Source of the DNA: Anaerolineae bacterium
GTDB taxonomy: Bacteria; Chloroflexota; Anaerolineae; Caldilineales; Caldilineaceae
NCBI GenBank assembly: GCA_030432295.1
Contig: JAUIHI010000024.1
Coordinates: forward strand, 1-64,000
Length of the DNA: 64,000 nucleotides
Direction: 5' to 3'
Position numbers and translations under genes: made by a program. Of the stretch, positions 30,901-39,489 are shown piece after piece (within the stretch, counting starts at the first letter, position 1; the number at the start of each line of letters is the position of its first letter). The notes beneath the pieces are model-generated. The model saw nothing but the letters and a program-made list of their open reading frames with translations, had not been told where the DNA came from and did not search any database.

Positions 30901-32378
30901 AAGCGCTGCAACTGACTGGCACAGTCTTCGACGATACCAACGGCTCTCAGGTGCAGAATGGGGCCGAAGTAGGCACGAACGCGGGGGGGCTGAATGTCAA
31001 CCTGTTGGACGGCAGCAACAATGTGGTGGCGACGACGGCGGTGAATGCCAACGGACTCTACACCTTCAGCAATGTAGCGCCCAACACCACCTACACGCTG
31101 CAATTGACGACGAATCCGGGCACACCGGGCCAACCGGCCCCTCCCGTAGCTCTACCCAGCAATTGGGTGACGACAGGTGAGAACACCGCGGGCACGAGCG
31201 ACAACACACCCAACAGTCTGTTGACCGCGGTGGTGACGACGAGCAATGTGACCCAGAAGAACTTCGGCATCGAGCAATTGCCCAACAGCGATGACAAGAG
31301 CGCTTCTGCCCAGTCCAATCCGGGTGGTGCAGTGCAGGTCACAGTGCCCACCCTCTCCGGGAGCGACCCGGAAGACGGAAGCCTGGGCACAGGCAACAGT
31401 TTCAAAATTGTGACCCTGCCGACCAACGGCACGCTCTACTACGACGGGACTCCAGTAACAGCGGGCCAGGTCATCGCGAATTACGACCCGACCAAACTCA
31501 CGGTGGACCCGGCGGACGGGACTGTGACTGTCGTCTTCACCTATGCGGCTGTCGACGCCGCGGGCAAAGTGGACCCGTCGCCTGCGACTGTGACGATGCC
31601 CTTTGTGGTGCCCGACTATACGATCACAAAGACACTCAACACACCCAGCCCGGTGCGCAAGGGCGAGACCATCAGCTTCACCATCCGCATCGCCAATACA
31701 GGCAGCGTGACTCTGACTACAGTGCCCCTGCGCGATACCTTCATCGACGGGATTCTGGTCTATGTCAGCGCAACCCCTGCGGCCAATACGTCGGCTTCCG
31801 GCCAACTCGATTGGACAGATCTGACGGATGCTACAGCCAATGGCTTTGGCCGGGACCTGGGCGTTGGGGATCACTTTGAAGTGGTGGTGACCTTTGTCGG
31901 TCTGGTAGATACAGGCGGAGGGGAAACCATCAATACCGCGACGGTACACGATGCCTCCTACGACCTGGACGGGCCTGGAGGCAATCCACCCCAGCCGGTG
32001 GGGGACAAGTCGGCCACCGCGGGGGTAGAGATCATCAATCCCACGTCTGTGGCCCTGGCCGAGGCAAGCGTAAGTTATACCAATGCCCAGGCCCGGTTGT
32101 ACTGGCAGACTGTCAATGAAAGTGATGTGATCGGCTTCCACATCTACCGCCAACTGAATGGTGGAGAGCTTGTGAAGTTGACCGATACGCTGCTCCAGGC
32201 GCAAAAGCCCGGACAGAATGACGGGGCCAGCTATGACTATACCGATAGCACTGTGGAAGCGAGCAACCGTTACCGCTACTTCGTACAGTTCATCGGGATG
32301 AATGGCCCCGCAGGTATGGAGGCCATCGGTGAAATGGCGACTGGCGTGCAGATATTCCTGCCGAGGGTAGGGCGCTAG
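24969..32378 (+). CDS. Giant 2469-aa exported protein, 4 tandem modules
   Basis: Signal peptide (residues 1-44, FALLIALIVSLFPGFVPG, then TASAAA). N-terminal propeller-like region with repeated time-series motifs (45-308, LVTINRLTGG, LVKVNKLTGAV); three SdrD_B/CnaB-like domains (311-648, VWLDIDKDGVQDANEPG); scaffold domain (651-1274) interrupted by two jelly-roll modules (691-864 and 944-1103); four 235-aa repeats (about 1277-2216), each a CnaB-like half plus a cadherin-like half (GTDPEDG...NGTLYY); DUF11-like domain (2216-2358); Fn3-like domain (ARLYWQTVNESDVIGFHIYR) and terminal IFLPRVGR. It probably forms a long fibre outside the cell. ATG 24969 has a good GAAGGAG eight bases upstream; the upstream extension of the frame has no signal sequence logic and was rejected. 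Confidence 0.85.
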   Translation: MSHGKPLSYTRRKWIVHFALLIALIVSLFPGFVPGLETPTASAAANNTLCYAVADDGDRLVTINRLTGGSFQDVGPLGATSVEAIEWSLDATILYAANGGVFGKINTTTGAFTQIGSGFGSGSGTETPAANNNGSASFNDMDGLAMDATTGIMYGSQRNGDGNVPDDVLIQINLTTGAHVPNAFGAGKDFVSINTSTINAALNDVDDIAVNPVDGQMYAVANNSGGSDRLVKVNKLTGAVTDVGRLRYSNGTTVQDMEGFSFYNDGTFYGTTGTSNELFEIDTATGIVTKIGDFTSYGDYEAVGCLVAGSNTIEGTVFEDVNGNGVYNSGTDTDRSNVTVRLYRDADNNGSYETLVNTTTSAVDGTYQFDVGLTGKFQVVVDQSTLPQSPTPTLSTPASYDINFTGYGNTSSDNDFGYVTTGSIGNFVWLDIDKDGVQDANEPGLPGIVMELNNGTCTAGVNCPTTTTDADGLYSFTNLDAGTYSVRVLSNTAALGLSQTYDPDEAGVCTVCNANDASIVLANGQVYAAADFGYAGTASIGDFVWDDTNNNGAYNAGEAGLSGVAVELTWYGVNGVAGGGDDVIFTTTTNGGGGYDFTSLPAGNYSVNPDTTTAPAGYVLTTANDPLDVSVTSGQDYNNADFGLYRAPEAIKQLYFTTPGQGMDRISPVNTNDTTTAASAALIVPQTSYQVRDEFNDGKAYTGNDGSQNWKTNWIEVGSGETPTDPDGGKIKVVENLNKLGYCGDGDFCVEFKTAETVDEYYIYREVDMSNAASAVSRVFSFKYYYKLDDANAQMQVQYSCNGGSSWTVFPGGTFSQAGGEQTGTFSQSIPCSTNNTRVRFTNTGTKKDKTFSFDNADISWELPATPDTETFTQSATLVKPLTLPATGVVTVSTYLDVTDGFIDLTKPVPMTATLRHNSPATTLLSLGNPVVTPLLPPLLNDVEDRFPTKGSYTGNAGSVNWTTIWEEDLDGNDAGGGDIKVDDPSECPSAPCLSIKANAVGIGVRRQANLNGAVSAILTYDYKNLLEDTDQIVVEVSGNGGLSYTPVHVHTASSPIGEADSVTIDITPYASANTVVRYRVVVADAHKILYIDNVRITYAVNQGFYLATWTGAIPSNTTVPSGSAISVDVTSAVGGSTMKVLYDSSTYPSQLNMKVSSFINVDSLGIYTAANPGGSLVTESAPGDTVYIRATVSDPFGAADITSIDLGITDIGCGSVSTTLSSPIASTASTKTFEYAWNVGACTGDYLATVTAHEGTEGVTARKAIPHTVLVSKVNVTGTVFDDANGSQVQNGGELGTNAGTLKVNLIGASGNVSATTTVDANGLYTFTDVPTNATYELQLTTVAGTIGQPKPATTLPSNWVTTGENTDGTPDGTPNSLLALNVATTDVTGKNFGIEQLPNSDNKTAASQPNPGGTTKVTAPTLTGTDPEDGALSTGMTLTITSLATNGTLYYDNTPVTLNQVIANYDPAKLTVDPVDGAVTVSFGYAVKDAAAKSDPTPATVTMPFHLLSLSGTVFDDANGSQVQNGTEPGTNAGGLNVNLLDGSNNVVATTPVAANGTYNFPSVTPNTSYTLQLTTIAGTPGQPAPAVALPSNWATTGENTAGTPDGTPNSLLTAVVATSNVTQKNFGIEQLPDSNPVSAASQPNPGGTIAVTVPALSGTDPEDGALGTGMTLTITSLATNGTLYYNNTPVTLNQVITNYDPSKLTVDPVDGNVAVTFTYAVTDAAGKTDPTPATVALPFGTLSLTGTVFNDANGSQVQNGTEPGTNAGGLNVNLLDGSNNVVATTTVDANGLYTFTSAAPNTTYTLQLTTNPGTPGQPAPAVALPSNWVTTGENTAGTPDGAPNSLLTAIVVTSNVTQKNFGIEQLPNSNPVLAPSQPNPGGTISVTVPALSGTDPEDGALSTGMTLTITSLPTNGTLYYNNTPVTLNQVITNYDPAKLKVDPVDGPVNVSFTYAVHDAAGEVDPTPANVNIPFEALQLTGTVFDDTNGSQVQNGAEVGTNAGGLNVNLLDGSNNVVATTAVNANGLYTFSNVAPNTTYTLQLTTNPGTPGQPAPPVALPSNWVTTGENTAGTSDNTPNSLLTAVVTTSNVTQKNFGIEQLPNSDDKSASAQSNPGGAVQVTVPTLSGSDPEDGSLGTGNSFKIVTLPTNGTLYYDGTPVTAGQVIANYDPTKLTVDPADGTVTVVFTYAAVDAAGKVDPSPATVTMPFVVPDYTITKTLNTPSPVRKGETISFTIRIANTGSVTLTTVPLRDTFIDGILVYVSATPAANTSASGQLDWTDLTDATANGFGRDLGVGDHFEVVVTFVGLVDTGGGETINTATVHDASYDLDGPGGNPPQPVGDKSATAGVEIINPTSVALAEASVSYTNAQARLYWQTVNESDVIGFHIYRQLNGGELVKLTDTLLQAQKPGQNDGASYDYTDSTVEASNRYRYFVQFIGMNGPAGMEAIGEMATGVQIFLPRVGR
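28797..31616 (+). repeat. Four tandem 705-bp coding repeats
   Basis: The start of each unit (encoding xxGTVFDDxNGSQVQNG) falls at 28797, 29502, 30207 and 30912, giving a constant spacing of 705 bp (235 codons) with no indels in total length. The units are very similar at nucleotide level, especially copies 2-4 (for example GGCACGAACGCGGGCGGGCT). This indicates recent unequal duplication or ongoing gene conversion. Confidence 0.95.
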
Positions 32379-32403
32379 CGCAAAAGAGCTTTGACTTTTT
32401 AGC

Positions 32404-32441
32404 AGAGAGGCCGGGTGCAATTGCGCCCGGCCTCTCTTTTT
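32404..32441 (+). terminator. Terminator of the 2469-aa protein gene
   Basis: 12-bp perfect stem AGAGAGGCCGGG/CCCGGCCTCTCT around TGCAATTGCG, then TTTTT. About 25 bp after the stop codon. Confidence 0.92.
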
Positions 32442-32616
32442 AATGGCTGTTCTCTCGACATCCGGTGCAGTTACTACAAAACCCGTACGCTTTGGTAGCC
32501 CAAATAGGACATAAAGCACATTCAATTGATTACGTATCTGGGTCATAATGACAAGTAATCTGCATACTGTTTATTTGTCATCGAAGAACGATGATCCACT
32601 CTTGAGAGGTTTACGC

Positions 32617-35600
32617 ATGTCGACATTATGGGAACAACTGAGTTGCTTGAGAAGCATCCGTAAGGGATTCTTGGTGCTTCTTTCCCTCTCGCTTTTGGCC
32701 GGAAATCTAACATTCATTGGGCCTTTCCACACACCTGTGTCCTATGCCCAGCAGACACTGGACGCGCCTGCCGGGATCAACGCGCCCAGCCAGCCCCAGG
32801 CTGGGGAAGATCCTCAGACAGCGGATGCACCCCTGGGCGCATCGAACCTGGGGGATATGATCTGGCACGACCTTAACGGCGATGGTTTTCAGGATGCCGG
32901 TGAGCCGGGCATTCCAGACGTTATGGTCAGAGTCTGGCTGGACGATGGGGACAAAAATTTCGATCCCGTACTTGACGGTGGCGGCGACCCCATCTTTGCC
33001 ACGGCAATAACATCGAACAGTACGCCCGGCTTCTATAATGTACAGATCACCTTCAATGGACCGGTCTACTGGGTTGAGATTCCCAGCGCTATGTTTGATC
33101 CGGGCCAACCACTGGCTGGCTATGTCCTCACCAGCCAGGGCACGATCTATCCCAACCCAGCGCTGGTGATAGAGACGGCAAGCATCAAAAATCGCACGGA
33201 TTTCGATTTTGGCTTTGCCCGACCCGGCATCGATCTGGTCAAGACCGCGGGCAACGCGCCGGATGGCAGCCCGCTTTCGCTGACCGGGCCGACGGATGTG
33301 ACCTTCACCTATCGCTTTACCAATAATGGGGAGACAGCCCTGGGCGATGTGGTGATTGTGGACGACAACGGCACGCCAGCCAATCCAGCCGACGACTTTA
33401 CCGTCTGCACCCGCTCAGGCCCCTATGGGGTAGGCGACAGCGACACCTGCACAGCCCAGCGTCGGATCAGTGGCAACTATACAAATACCGCTACTGTCAG
33501 GGCCAAGCCGGTCGATTCCTTCAACCTCTACCTGTCTGACAAGGATGTGGTTGACACCGACGACGCTGAGATTATCCTGAATCTGCCAACGGCCACACCG
33601 ACGGCGACGGCAGTGCCGCCAACCCGCACGCCGACCCATACAGCGACATCGACGCCAGTGCCGCCAACTTCTACACCGACCGCGACCAGCACGCCGACTT
33701 TCACGCCTACCAACACGCCCACACCTACCAAGACGCCAACGACCAGTCCTACGCCGACCGCGACAGCCACAAAAACGCCGACCAGCACAGCGACGCCGAC
33801 CCATACACCGACAGCCACAAAGTCGCCTACGCCGACGGCTACTTCGACAGCCACAACAGCGCCGACCCGGACGCCGACAAAGACGGCTACGCCTACACAC
33901 ACGCCGACCAATACGCCGGTCACACCGGGCGCGCCGACACACACGCCGACCGCGACACCAACCCATACTGCTACACCAACCCATACCGCTACACCGCTCA
34001 ACACGGCAACCGCGACACCGACCAGCACGCCGACTGTGACAAATACACCCACACCCGGTCTGCCCAGTGTGGCAGTGGATAAGTATCTGGTGCAGGGTTT
34101 GGGCGATCTGGCCGGTGTGGTGGCCCTGAACCAGCAGATCGTCTTTACCATCCGCATTACCAACACCGGCGCGACCGCACTCTCTGTCGTGCCCTTGCAG
34201 GATGTCTATGACCCAACCTATTTGACCTTTGTCAAGGCCAATCCTGCCCCGAGCAGCATTACCGCAGGCAATCTCCAATGGTTCAATCTGGTCGGCATCA
34301 GCACACTGGCGCCCGGTTCTGTGCTCACTGTGGATGTCACCTTTGTGGCCAAGGCTGCGACGGATAGCCTGCCCAATCGCCAGACGATCAATGAGGTTAC
34401 GGTAGCTAACGTCCAGGATCAGTTCGGCCAGCAGCCGCCGAACCAGACCGATGCCGAGCCGGTGCGTATTGCCCGCTCGGCTGTGACCGTCGAAAAAATG
34501 ATCCTTGCGCCGGCACTGGCGGACATCGGTGTGGGGGCCGACATCACCTTTGGTATTCGTGTGGAAAATGTCGGCGAGGTAGCCCTGGCCCACATCCCCG
34601 TCTACGATCTCTATGAAGCGAACATTCTTCAGTATCAGAGCACGAACATCAGCCCACCCCGGATTACAGTGAATGGCGCAGAGGGGGAACTCTTCTGGGC
34701 AGATATCGCCACAGATTTGGGCACTCTGGCCCCGGGACAAGCGGTCCAGTTCAACGTTATCTTCCGTATGATTGCCCCACAGATCACGACCAATCTGGTC
34801 TTGGTGGACAATGTGGTGGACGCCAATGACGATGCGGTGCCGCCCGCCCAGGGCACAGGCAGCGTGGAAGTCATCCCGGCCGCGGCATCGGTCTACCGTC
34901 TCTATGCACCCAGCGTCAGCAATCAATCGGGCGTCACGCCCACACCCACGCCCACGCCGACACCGTCGCCAACACCGATACCCGTTCCGGTTGTGGGCAA
35001 TGAAGAGCTGCCCTGCCCTGTGCCTGGCTGTCCCGTCAGTGGCCTGCTCCATCCGAAAGGCATTGCCGTACACACCGGCCTGAATCGGCTCTATATCAGC
35101 AGCCGGGACACCAACCAACTGATTGTGTTGGACGCCCGCACACTGGCCCCCATCACGACTGTGGACACCGGCGCGGAGCCGTGGGATGTGGTGATCAACC
35201 AGAACACCAACCGGGTCTATGTCAGCAACTATGCCAGCAAAGATGTCTGGGTCTACGATGCCACCACCTTGGCCATCGATACGAAGATTCACGTGGGTCC
35301 AAACCCGATGATGATGGAGGTATTCCCGGACATCAACACTGTCGCCGTGATTGTGCGCGGACTCAACGGCATTGCCATCATCGAGAACAGCACTGTAGTG
35401 CAATATCTGGCTTCCGGCGGCATAGGACCCTACGGCCTGGCTTCCGATCAGGTCAACAAGCAACTGATCGTCGGCAACCGCGACACAGGCAACGCCTGGG
35501 TTATCTACAAGGATGGGGGGAACTGGCGTCTCAACGGTGGGTCCGAGATGAAGAACTTTGGCGGCATGGAGCGGACTGGACCCTTCGAGATCGCCTACAA

Positions 35601-35970
35601 TCCAAACAACAACCGAATCTACGTGATTTCCATGCGTCCGAACGGTACCTGGTTTGTGGATGTCATCGAGAAGCAGTCTATGACTTCCCTTGTGACACTG
35701 GCAACTGTCGATGTGGGCAGCAGCGGTTCGGATCGGGACCCGAATGTGGGTGGCACAGGTCTGGACGTGAATTTGGCAACCAACAACGTCTTCGTAGCCA
35801 ACACCTATGACGGCACAATCACCGTCATTTCGGGCCAGACCGATCAGGTGGTGGCGACGATTCCCAGTGGGGGTGACCCCTACGAAGTGGTGGTCAATCC
35901 GGTCACGAATCAGGTCTTCGTGACTCTGCGTGCTCCCAACCGCATCCACAAATTCGCCGATGGGTATTAA
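32617..35970 (+). CDS. Exported DUF11/SdrD_B/propeller protein, 1117 aa
   Basis: Signal peptide (residues 1-46, [17 protein letters not shown], cleavage near SYAQQ). SdrD_B-like domain (75-203, [18 protein letters not shown]); DUF11-like domain (204-323); Thr/Pro linker (324-482); two DUF11-like domains (484-622, 623-758); motif [10 protein letters not shown]; short Pro/Thr linker; C-terminal YVTN propeller (798-1117). The propeller is a clear paralogue of that of the 3192-aa protein (shared [31 protein letters not shown]). It probably works at the same surface and may be the compact form of that protein. ATG 32617 has GAGAGGT seven bases upstream; ATG 32548 in the same frame would put 23 polar residues before the signal peptide. 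Confidence 0.85.
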   Translation: MSTLWEQLSCLRSIRKGFLVLLSLSLLAGNLTFIGPFHTPVSYAQQTLDAPAGINAPSQPQAGEDPQTADAPLGASNLGDMIWHDLNGDGFQDAGEPGIPDVMVRVWLDDGDKNFDPVLDGGGDPIFATAITSNSTPGFYNVQITFNGPVYWVEIPSAMFDPGQPLAGYVLTSQGTIYPNPALVIETASIKNRTDFDFGFARPGIDLVKTAGNAPDGSPLSLTGPTDVTFTYRFTNNGETALGDVVIVDDNGTPANPADDFTVCTRSGPYGVGDSDTCTAQRRISGNYTNTATVRAKPVDSFNLYLSDKDVVDTDDAEIILNLPTATPTATAVPPTRTPTHTATSTPVPPTSTPTATSTPTFTPTNTPTPTKTPTTSPTPTATATKTPTSTATPTHTPTATKSPTPTATSTATTAPTRTPTKTATPTHTPTNTPVTPGAPTHTPTATPTHTATPTHTATPLNTATATPTSTPTVTNTPTPGLPSVAVDKYLVQGLGDLAGVVALNQQIVFTIRITNTGATALSVVPLQDVYDPTYLTFVKANPAPSSITAGNLQWFNLVGISTLAPGSVLTVDVTFVAKAATDSLPNRQTINEVTVANVQDQFGQQPPNQTDAEPVRIARSAVTVEKMILAPALADIGVGADITFGIRVENVGEVALAHIPVYDLYEANILQYQSTNISPPRITVNGAEGELFWADIATDLGTLAPGQAVQFNVIFRMIAPQITTNLVLVDNVVDANDDAVPPAQGTGSVEVIPAAASVYRLYAPSVSNQSGVTPTPTPTPTPSPTPIPVPVVGNEELPCPVPGCPVSGLLHPKGIAVHTGLNRLYISSRDTNQLIVLDARTLAPITTVDTGAEPWDVVINQNTNRVYVSNYASKDVWVYDATTLAIDTKIHVGPNPMMMEVFPDINTVAVIVRGLNGIAIIENSTVVQYLASGGIGPYGLASDQVNKQLIVGNRDTGNAWVIYKDGGNWRLNGGSEMKNFGGMERTGPFEIAYNPNNNRIYVISMRPNGTWFVDVIEKQSMTSLVTLATVDVGSSGSDRDPNVGGTGLDVNLATNNVFVANTYDGTITVISGQTDQVVATIPSGGDPYEVVVNPVTNQVFVTLRAPNRIHKFADGY
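33588..34060 (+). repeat. Thr/Pro low-complexity coding repeat
   Basis: About 158 codons of TPT-x-T type, less regular than the 30-bp array and richer in Lys, Ser and Asn ([20 protein letters not shown]). It separates the first DUF11-like domain from the following two. Confidence 0.85.
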
Positions 35971-36033
35971 CGCCTTTCGCAGAAGCGGAAAGGTTGACGC
36001 TGCACAGGAATTGACTTCTGTCTATAGATAACG

Positions 36034-36069
36034 AAAAGGCCACGGGACGTATACCCCGTGGCCTTTTTG
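36034..36069 (+). terminator. Terminator of the 1117-aa protein gene
   Basis: 13-bp perfect stem AAAAGGCCACGGG/CCCGTGGCCTTTT with a short loop, then T residues. Confidence 0.92.
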
Positions 36070-36252
36070 CTTGCTCTGTGAGTTTCGATAGGGCGGGAAA
36101 CAGCCCCCGCATTCTGATGCGACGCCTACGCAACCGGCGCTAGTCCAGCTTGGCGGAAAAAACGAGGCTGCTTCTGACGTAGTGGGTGGGGCGTGTACCA
36201 GTTTACGAACTACGCACCACCTGAACTGCGGGCAAACTTCCGCCCCACTGTA

Positions 36253-37374
36253 CTAATTACCACACAGTTCGTCAATCAACCGCCCATACACTTCCACCGC
36301 CTCTTCCAACTGGGCGATGTCGATGAACTCGCCGACGGTGTGGGCCTGGGCGATATTGCCAGGGCCGAGGACCACCGACTGCATGTGTGCCTGGTAGGTG
36401 ACAGCTTCCGTGCCATAGGGGACTGTGACCGCCCGCTCTACCCCTGTGGCCCGGCAGGCGGCCTGCACCAGCGGGCTGTCCGGGGACACGTAGAAATGGG
36501 AAAAGCCCGTGCCGGACACCTCGGTTTCCAGGTTGTGGGCTTTGGCTCGCTCCACAACCATCTGTATCGCTTCTTCGGTGGCCGCATTGGGCATGGCCCG
36601 CAATCCCAGTGTGGCTACTGTTTTGTCCGCGGTTACATTCAGCGGAACACCCCCGTCATTCAACACCAGATTGAAGCCGTTGGTGGGCGGGCTGAATTCG
36701 TCGTTCTGGAAGCGTTTGTCGGTTTTGAAAAGCTGGGCCAGTTCCGCCATCTCGGCCAGGAAGGGCGCGATTTTGAAATTGGCCGACTCGCCTTTGTCTG
36801 TGCTGGTGTGGGCGGCGATGCCCCGGGCTGTGACGCTAATCCGCGCGCCGCCTTTGTGGGCGTAGACCGGAATCAGCTCCGACGGTTCGCAGACGACGCA
36901 GAACTCCGGCCAGTCGCTGGTCAGGGTCTTCGACTCGGCCACAATAAAGTGGGAACCGGTGTGGCCGTTTTCTTCGTCGGATGTGACCGCGATGAAAAGG
37001 GGCTTTGTCAGTTGTTCCGTGGGGAAACGGGACGCGGCCACAATCGTCGCGGCCAGAGGGCCTTTCATATCACAGCTACCCCGCCCGTAGAGTTTGCCGT
37101 CCTTCACTTCCGGCGCGAAAGGCTCCCAGCCCACATTCCCCGGCACAGTGTCCGAATGGCTGAACAGCCCCAGCCCGCCGGAGCCGCCACCTTTTTTGCC
37201 CACCAGATTGACCTTCTCCTCGCCGTTGGGGTCGATGTAACTCAATTCCTCAACCTCAAATCCGGCTTCCTCCAGCACACCTTTCAGGAAATCAGAGACA
37301 GGCCGGTTGCTCTGGGGCGTCTCTGATTGAATAGCGACCAGTTGGGCTGCCAGTTCCACGACATTTCGGGACAT
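36253..37374 (-). CDS. M20 family deacetylase/peptidase (ArgE/DapE-like)
   Basis: 373 aa, normal length for the family. Metal-dependent hydrolysis of an N-acyl or peptide bond. The M20 motifs are present in order: metal ligands in FSHSDTVP and GRGSCDMKG, catalytic and metal Glu in TSDEENG, a later ligand region in VVCEPSELIPVYAHKG, and the last His in GNIAQAHTVGEF. The dimerisation domain lies between (VTARGIAAHTSTDKGESAN). Closest by feel to acetylornithine deacetylase, but the context (PLP aldolase-like enzyme, two dehydrogenases) does not show arginine synthesis, so the substrate is open. It is last in a four-gene minus-strand set. ATG 37374 has GAGGAG at good spacing; a GTG six codons upstream does not. 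Confidence 0.85.
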   Translation of the reverse strand: MSRNVVELAAQLVAIQSETPQSNRPVSDFLKGVLEEAGFEVEELSYIDPNGEEKVNLVGKKGGGSGGLGLFSHSDTVPGNVGWEPFAPEVKDGKLYGRGSCDMKGPLAATIVAASRFPTEQLTKPLFIAVTSDEENGHTGSHFIVAESKTLTSDWPEFCVVCEPSELIPVYAHKGGARISVTARGIAAHTSTDKGESANFKIAPFLAEMAELAQLFKTDKRFQNDEFSPPTNGFNLVLNDGGVPLNVTADKTVATLGLRAMPNAATEEAIQMVVERAKAHNLETEVSGTGFSHFYVSPDSPLVQAACRATGVERAVTVPYGTEAVTYQAHMQSVVLGPGNIAQAHTVGEFIDIAQLEEAVEVYGRLIDELCGN

Positions 37375-37389
37375 CGGATTCTCCTCATT

Positions 37390-37424
37390 CACAATTCATA
37401 ATTCGCTATTCACCATTCACTATT
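37390..37424. repeat. Dispersed ATTC-type intergenic repeat
   Basis: Short phased units ACAATTC, ATAATTCG, CTATTC, ACCATTC, ACTATTT in the gap between the M20 gene and the upstream PLP enzyme gene. A related run (CAACTCGCAATTCGCAATTC) lies in frame inside carB at 60235-60269. Confidence 0.6.
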
Positions 37425-37426
37425 TC

Positions 37427-38512
37427 CTACGTCAATTTCCCCCGCGCGCTGACGGGCCAGACCGCTTCCACAATACCGTCGCGAACCCCTACAATGTCGT
37501 CGTGCAGGCAGACGGTATTGTCCCCGTAGCCGACGATAAAATCCAGGAAGTCGCCCACCTGCAATGTGTCGTTGGGCCGGTCCAGTGTGACAATGCCGTG
37601 CTCCGCAGACATCGCCACCTTCACCACACCCTCCACGCCGATGGGCACAGGCTGGGTGATCCAGGCGGGAAGAGTCTTCCAGCCCGCGTCCACAATAATG
37701 CGGTCTGGCGCGGGACGGCTGCTGACCACCACCCGCACAAAGAGCGCAGATTCGGTGGGCGCGTGCCAGCGCCGATAGGTGGCGTCGCCAAAGACGGCAC
37801 CCCCGGCCTGCATTTCGGTGATACCGGGAATGTGAGGGGTGACAGTCATTGTGCCGCTGCCCCCGGCACTGACTATCTTCACCGGCAGGCCCACGGCCCG
37901 GCACGCCTCCGCGCTGGAAAGCAGCAGCCCGACGGCTTTGTGGATGCCCGCTTCCCGCTCGGCTTCGGGCAGGGCCAGAGTGTGCCCTTCCCAGGCCATC
38001 AGTCCGTCCAGGCGCAGGCCGGGTGTGTTGTGGACCTGATGGGCCAGCTCGACGGTTGCCTCGCCCGGTTCGGTCCCGGCCCGGTTCATCCCGCCATTCA
38101 CCTCCACCAGCAGGGGAATCTCCACGCCCGCGGCCTGGGCCGCTGCACTCAACCCCGGCAGGACAGATGCGTTATCCACTGCGGCGATGACATTGGCCTG
38201 GCGTTGCAGCGCGGCCAGTCGGGCAAATTTGTGCTTGCCCACAGTCTGGTTGGCGATGAGAATATCCCGAATCCCCGCGGCCACCATCACCTCGGCCTCG
38301 CCCAACTTGGCGCAAGTGACGCCCAGCGCGCCAGCCGCAATGAATTTGTGGGCAATGGCAGGGGTCTTTACCCCTTTGGTGTGGGGACGCCAACTCACCC
38401 CCGCGGCTGCGAAATAGTCTGCCACTGTCTGAATGTTGGCGTCCAGCAGTGCCACATCTGTCCACAGAAAAGGGGTGTCCAGCTCGTCCAAAGAGTATCC
38501 AATAACGCTCAC
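37427..38512 (-). CDS. D-threonine aldolase-like PLP enzyme
   Basis: 361 aa. Fold type III (alanine-racemase N-terminal barrel). The PLP lysine lies in WRPHTKGVKTPAIA; phosphate and ring contacts in VEVNGGMNRAGTE and SAGGSGTMTV; the C-terminal barrel carries a likely divalent-metal site with AEHG and DNTVCLHDD, as in the D-threonine aldolase/D-serine dehydratase (DSD) family. It would cleave or dehydrate a D-3-hydroxyamino acid; which one cannot be read from sequence. GTG 38512 was chosen because GAGG lies six bases upstream. An ATG at 38572 in frame adds 20 residues without family similarity. It is 52 bp upstream of the M20 gene and about 70 bp downstream of a dehydrogenase gene, so co-transcription is likely. 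Confidence 0.8.
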   Translation of the reverse strand: MSVIGYSLDELDTPFLWTDVALLDANIQTVADYFAAAGVSWRPHTKGVKTPAIAHKFIAAGALGVTCAKLGEAEVMVAAGIRDILIANQTVGKHKFARLAALQRQANVIAAVDNASVLPGLSAAAQAAGVEIPLLVEVNGGMNRAGTEPGEATVELAHQVHNTPGLRLDGLMAWEGHTLALPEAEREAGIHKAVGLLLSSAEACRAVGLPVKIVSAGGSGTMTVTPHIPGITEMQAGGAVFGDATYRRWHAPTESALFVRVVVSSRPAPDRIIVDAGWKTLPAWITQPVPIGVEGVVKVAMSAEHGIVTLDRPNDTLQVGDFLDFIVGYGDNTVCLHDDIVGVRDGIVEAVWPVSARGKLT

Positions 38513-38582
38513 ATCTGCCTCGCTTTGTTTGATTGATGAATTGACTTGCCACCTGCTATTTGTAAACTTCAACCTGCAAACT

Positions 38583-39380
38583 CTACCACGCGGTCCAGCC
38601 GCCGTCCACCAGAATATTCTGTCCGGTCAGATAGCTGCCCGCATCGCTGGCCAGAAGAACCACCAGCCCTTTCAACTCCTCCGGTTCACCCATTCGTCCC
38701 ATCGGCACTTTGCTATTGAGCCGCTCGATAAATTCCGGCTGGGAATCCTTCACTTTTTGGGATGGGAAAGCGCCGGGGCTAATGGCGTTGACCCGCACCC
38801 GGTCTGCGGCCCAATAGACGGCCAGATGGCGGGTCAGATGGATCAGCCCGCCTTTCAGCCCGTGATAGTTGGGCGGACTGTTGACGGGCAGGCCCGCATA
38901 GGCGTCTGGATAGCTGGCGACGACGCCGTACATACTGGCGATATTGATGATCGAACCCGGAGCGCCCCGACTGCTCAGGTGGTTGCGAACTTCCCGGGCC
39001 AGCAGAAAATAGGCGGTGACACCCGCGTGATACGCTCTGTCAAAGTCCTCAGCGGTGGCGCTGTCGATGCTGGGCGCGGTCGTGCCATAGGCGTTGTTGA
39101 CCAGCACATCCACCCGGCCCAGGCGCGCCACCACTTCCGCCACAAACGCGGGAATCTCATCCGTCTCCTCCTGAGAGAGGGCCAGGCCGATGTGGCCGTT
39201 GCCTGGCAGAGTGGCGGCGAACTCCGCCGCGCGTTCTGCGTCCCGACTGGTGACGACGAGTGTCGCGCCGGCTTCGGCCAGGGCACGGCTCATGGCCGAT
39301 CCCAGCCAGCCGGCCGCGCCAGTGACAATCGCCACTTTGCCGGTCAGGTCGAGGAGTTGTTGGATGGAACGTTCTGTCAT
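38583..39380 (-). CDS. Short-chain dehydrogenase/reductase
   Basis: 265 aa, usual SDR length. Cofactor motif TGAAGWLGSA (TGxxxGxG type, with LG in place of IG), NNAYG (NNAG equivalent), catalytic Ser in NIASMYG and YHGLK as the YxxxK pair. TSRD after strand 2 gives an Arg near the adenosine ribose, which hints at NADP but does not settle it. The C-terminus ends in the typical GQNILVDGGWTAW. AGGAGG lies eight bases before the ATG. It follows another SDR gene and precedes the PLP enzyme; together they suggest oxidation or reduction of a hydroxy-acid or sugar-acid intermediate. Confidence 0.85.
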   Translation of the reverse strand: MTERSIQQLLDLTGKVAIVTGAAGWLGSAMSRALAEAGATLVVTSRDAERAAEFAATLPGNGHIGLALSQEETDEIPAFVAEVVARLGRVDVLVNNAYGTTAPSIDSATAEDFDRAYHAGVTAYFLLAREVRNHLSSRGAPGSIINIASMYGVVASYPDAYAGLPVNSPPNYHGLKGGLIHLTRHLAVYWAADRVRVNAISPGAFPSQKVKDSQPEFIERLNSKVPMGRMGEPEELKGLVVLLASDAGSYLTGQNILVDGGWTAW

Positions 39381-39402
39381 GAGAAGCCTCCTGAATGTGA
39401 TT

Positions 39403-39487
39403 GTGGACGGCAGACCGCGGACGGCGGACCGCAATAGGATGTCGTCGGATGGCCCACCCGCGGTCGGCGGTCAGTCGTCGGCGGTCT
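39403..39487. repeat. Inverted GACGGCGGAC-type repeat
   Basis: Left part GGACGGCAGACCGCGGACGG and right part (39458-39487) with GGTCGGCGGTCAGTCGTCGG are near reverse complements, forming a long imperfect hairpin between the two dehydrogenase genes. The same family occurs at 51240-51319 and in frame in carB at 60641-60669. Confidence 0.75.
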
Positions 39488-39489
39488 CT

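Noticed and set aside
36253-37374. argE of an arginine operon
   Set aside because: No arginine genes are adjacent; family membership alone does not fix the substrate, so no gene symbol is given.
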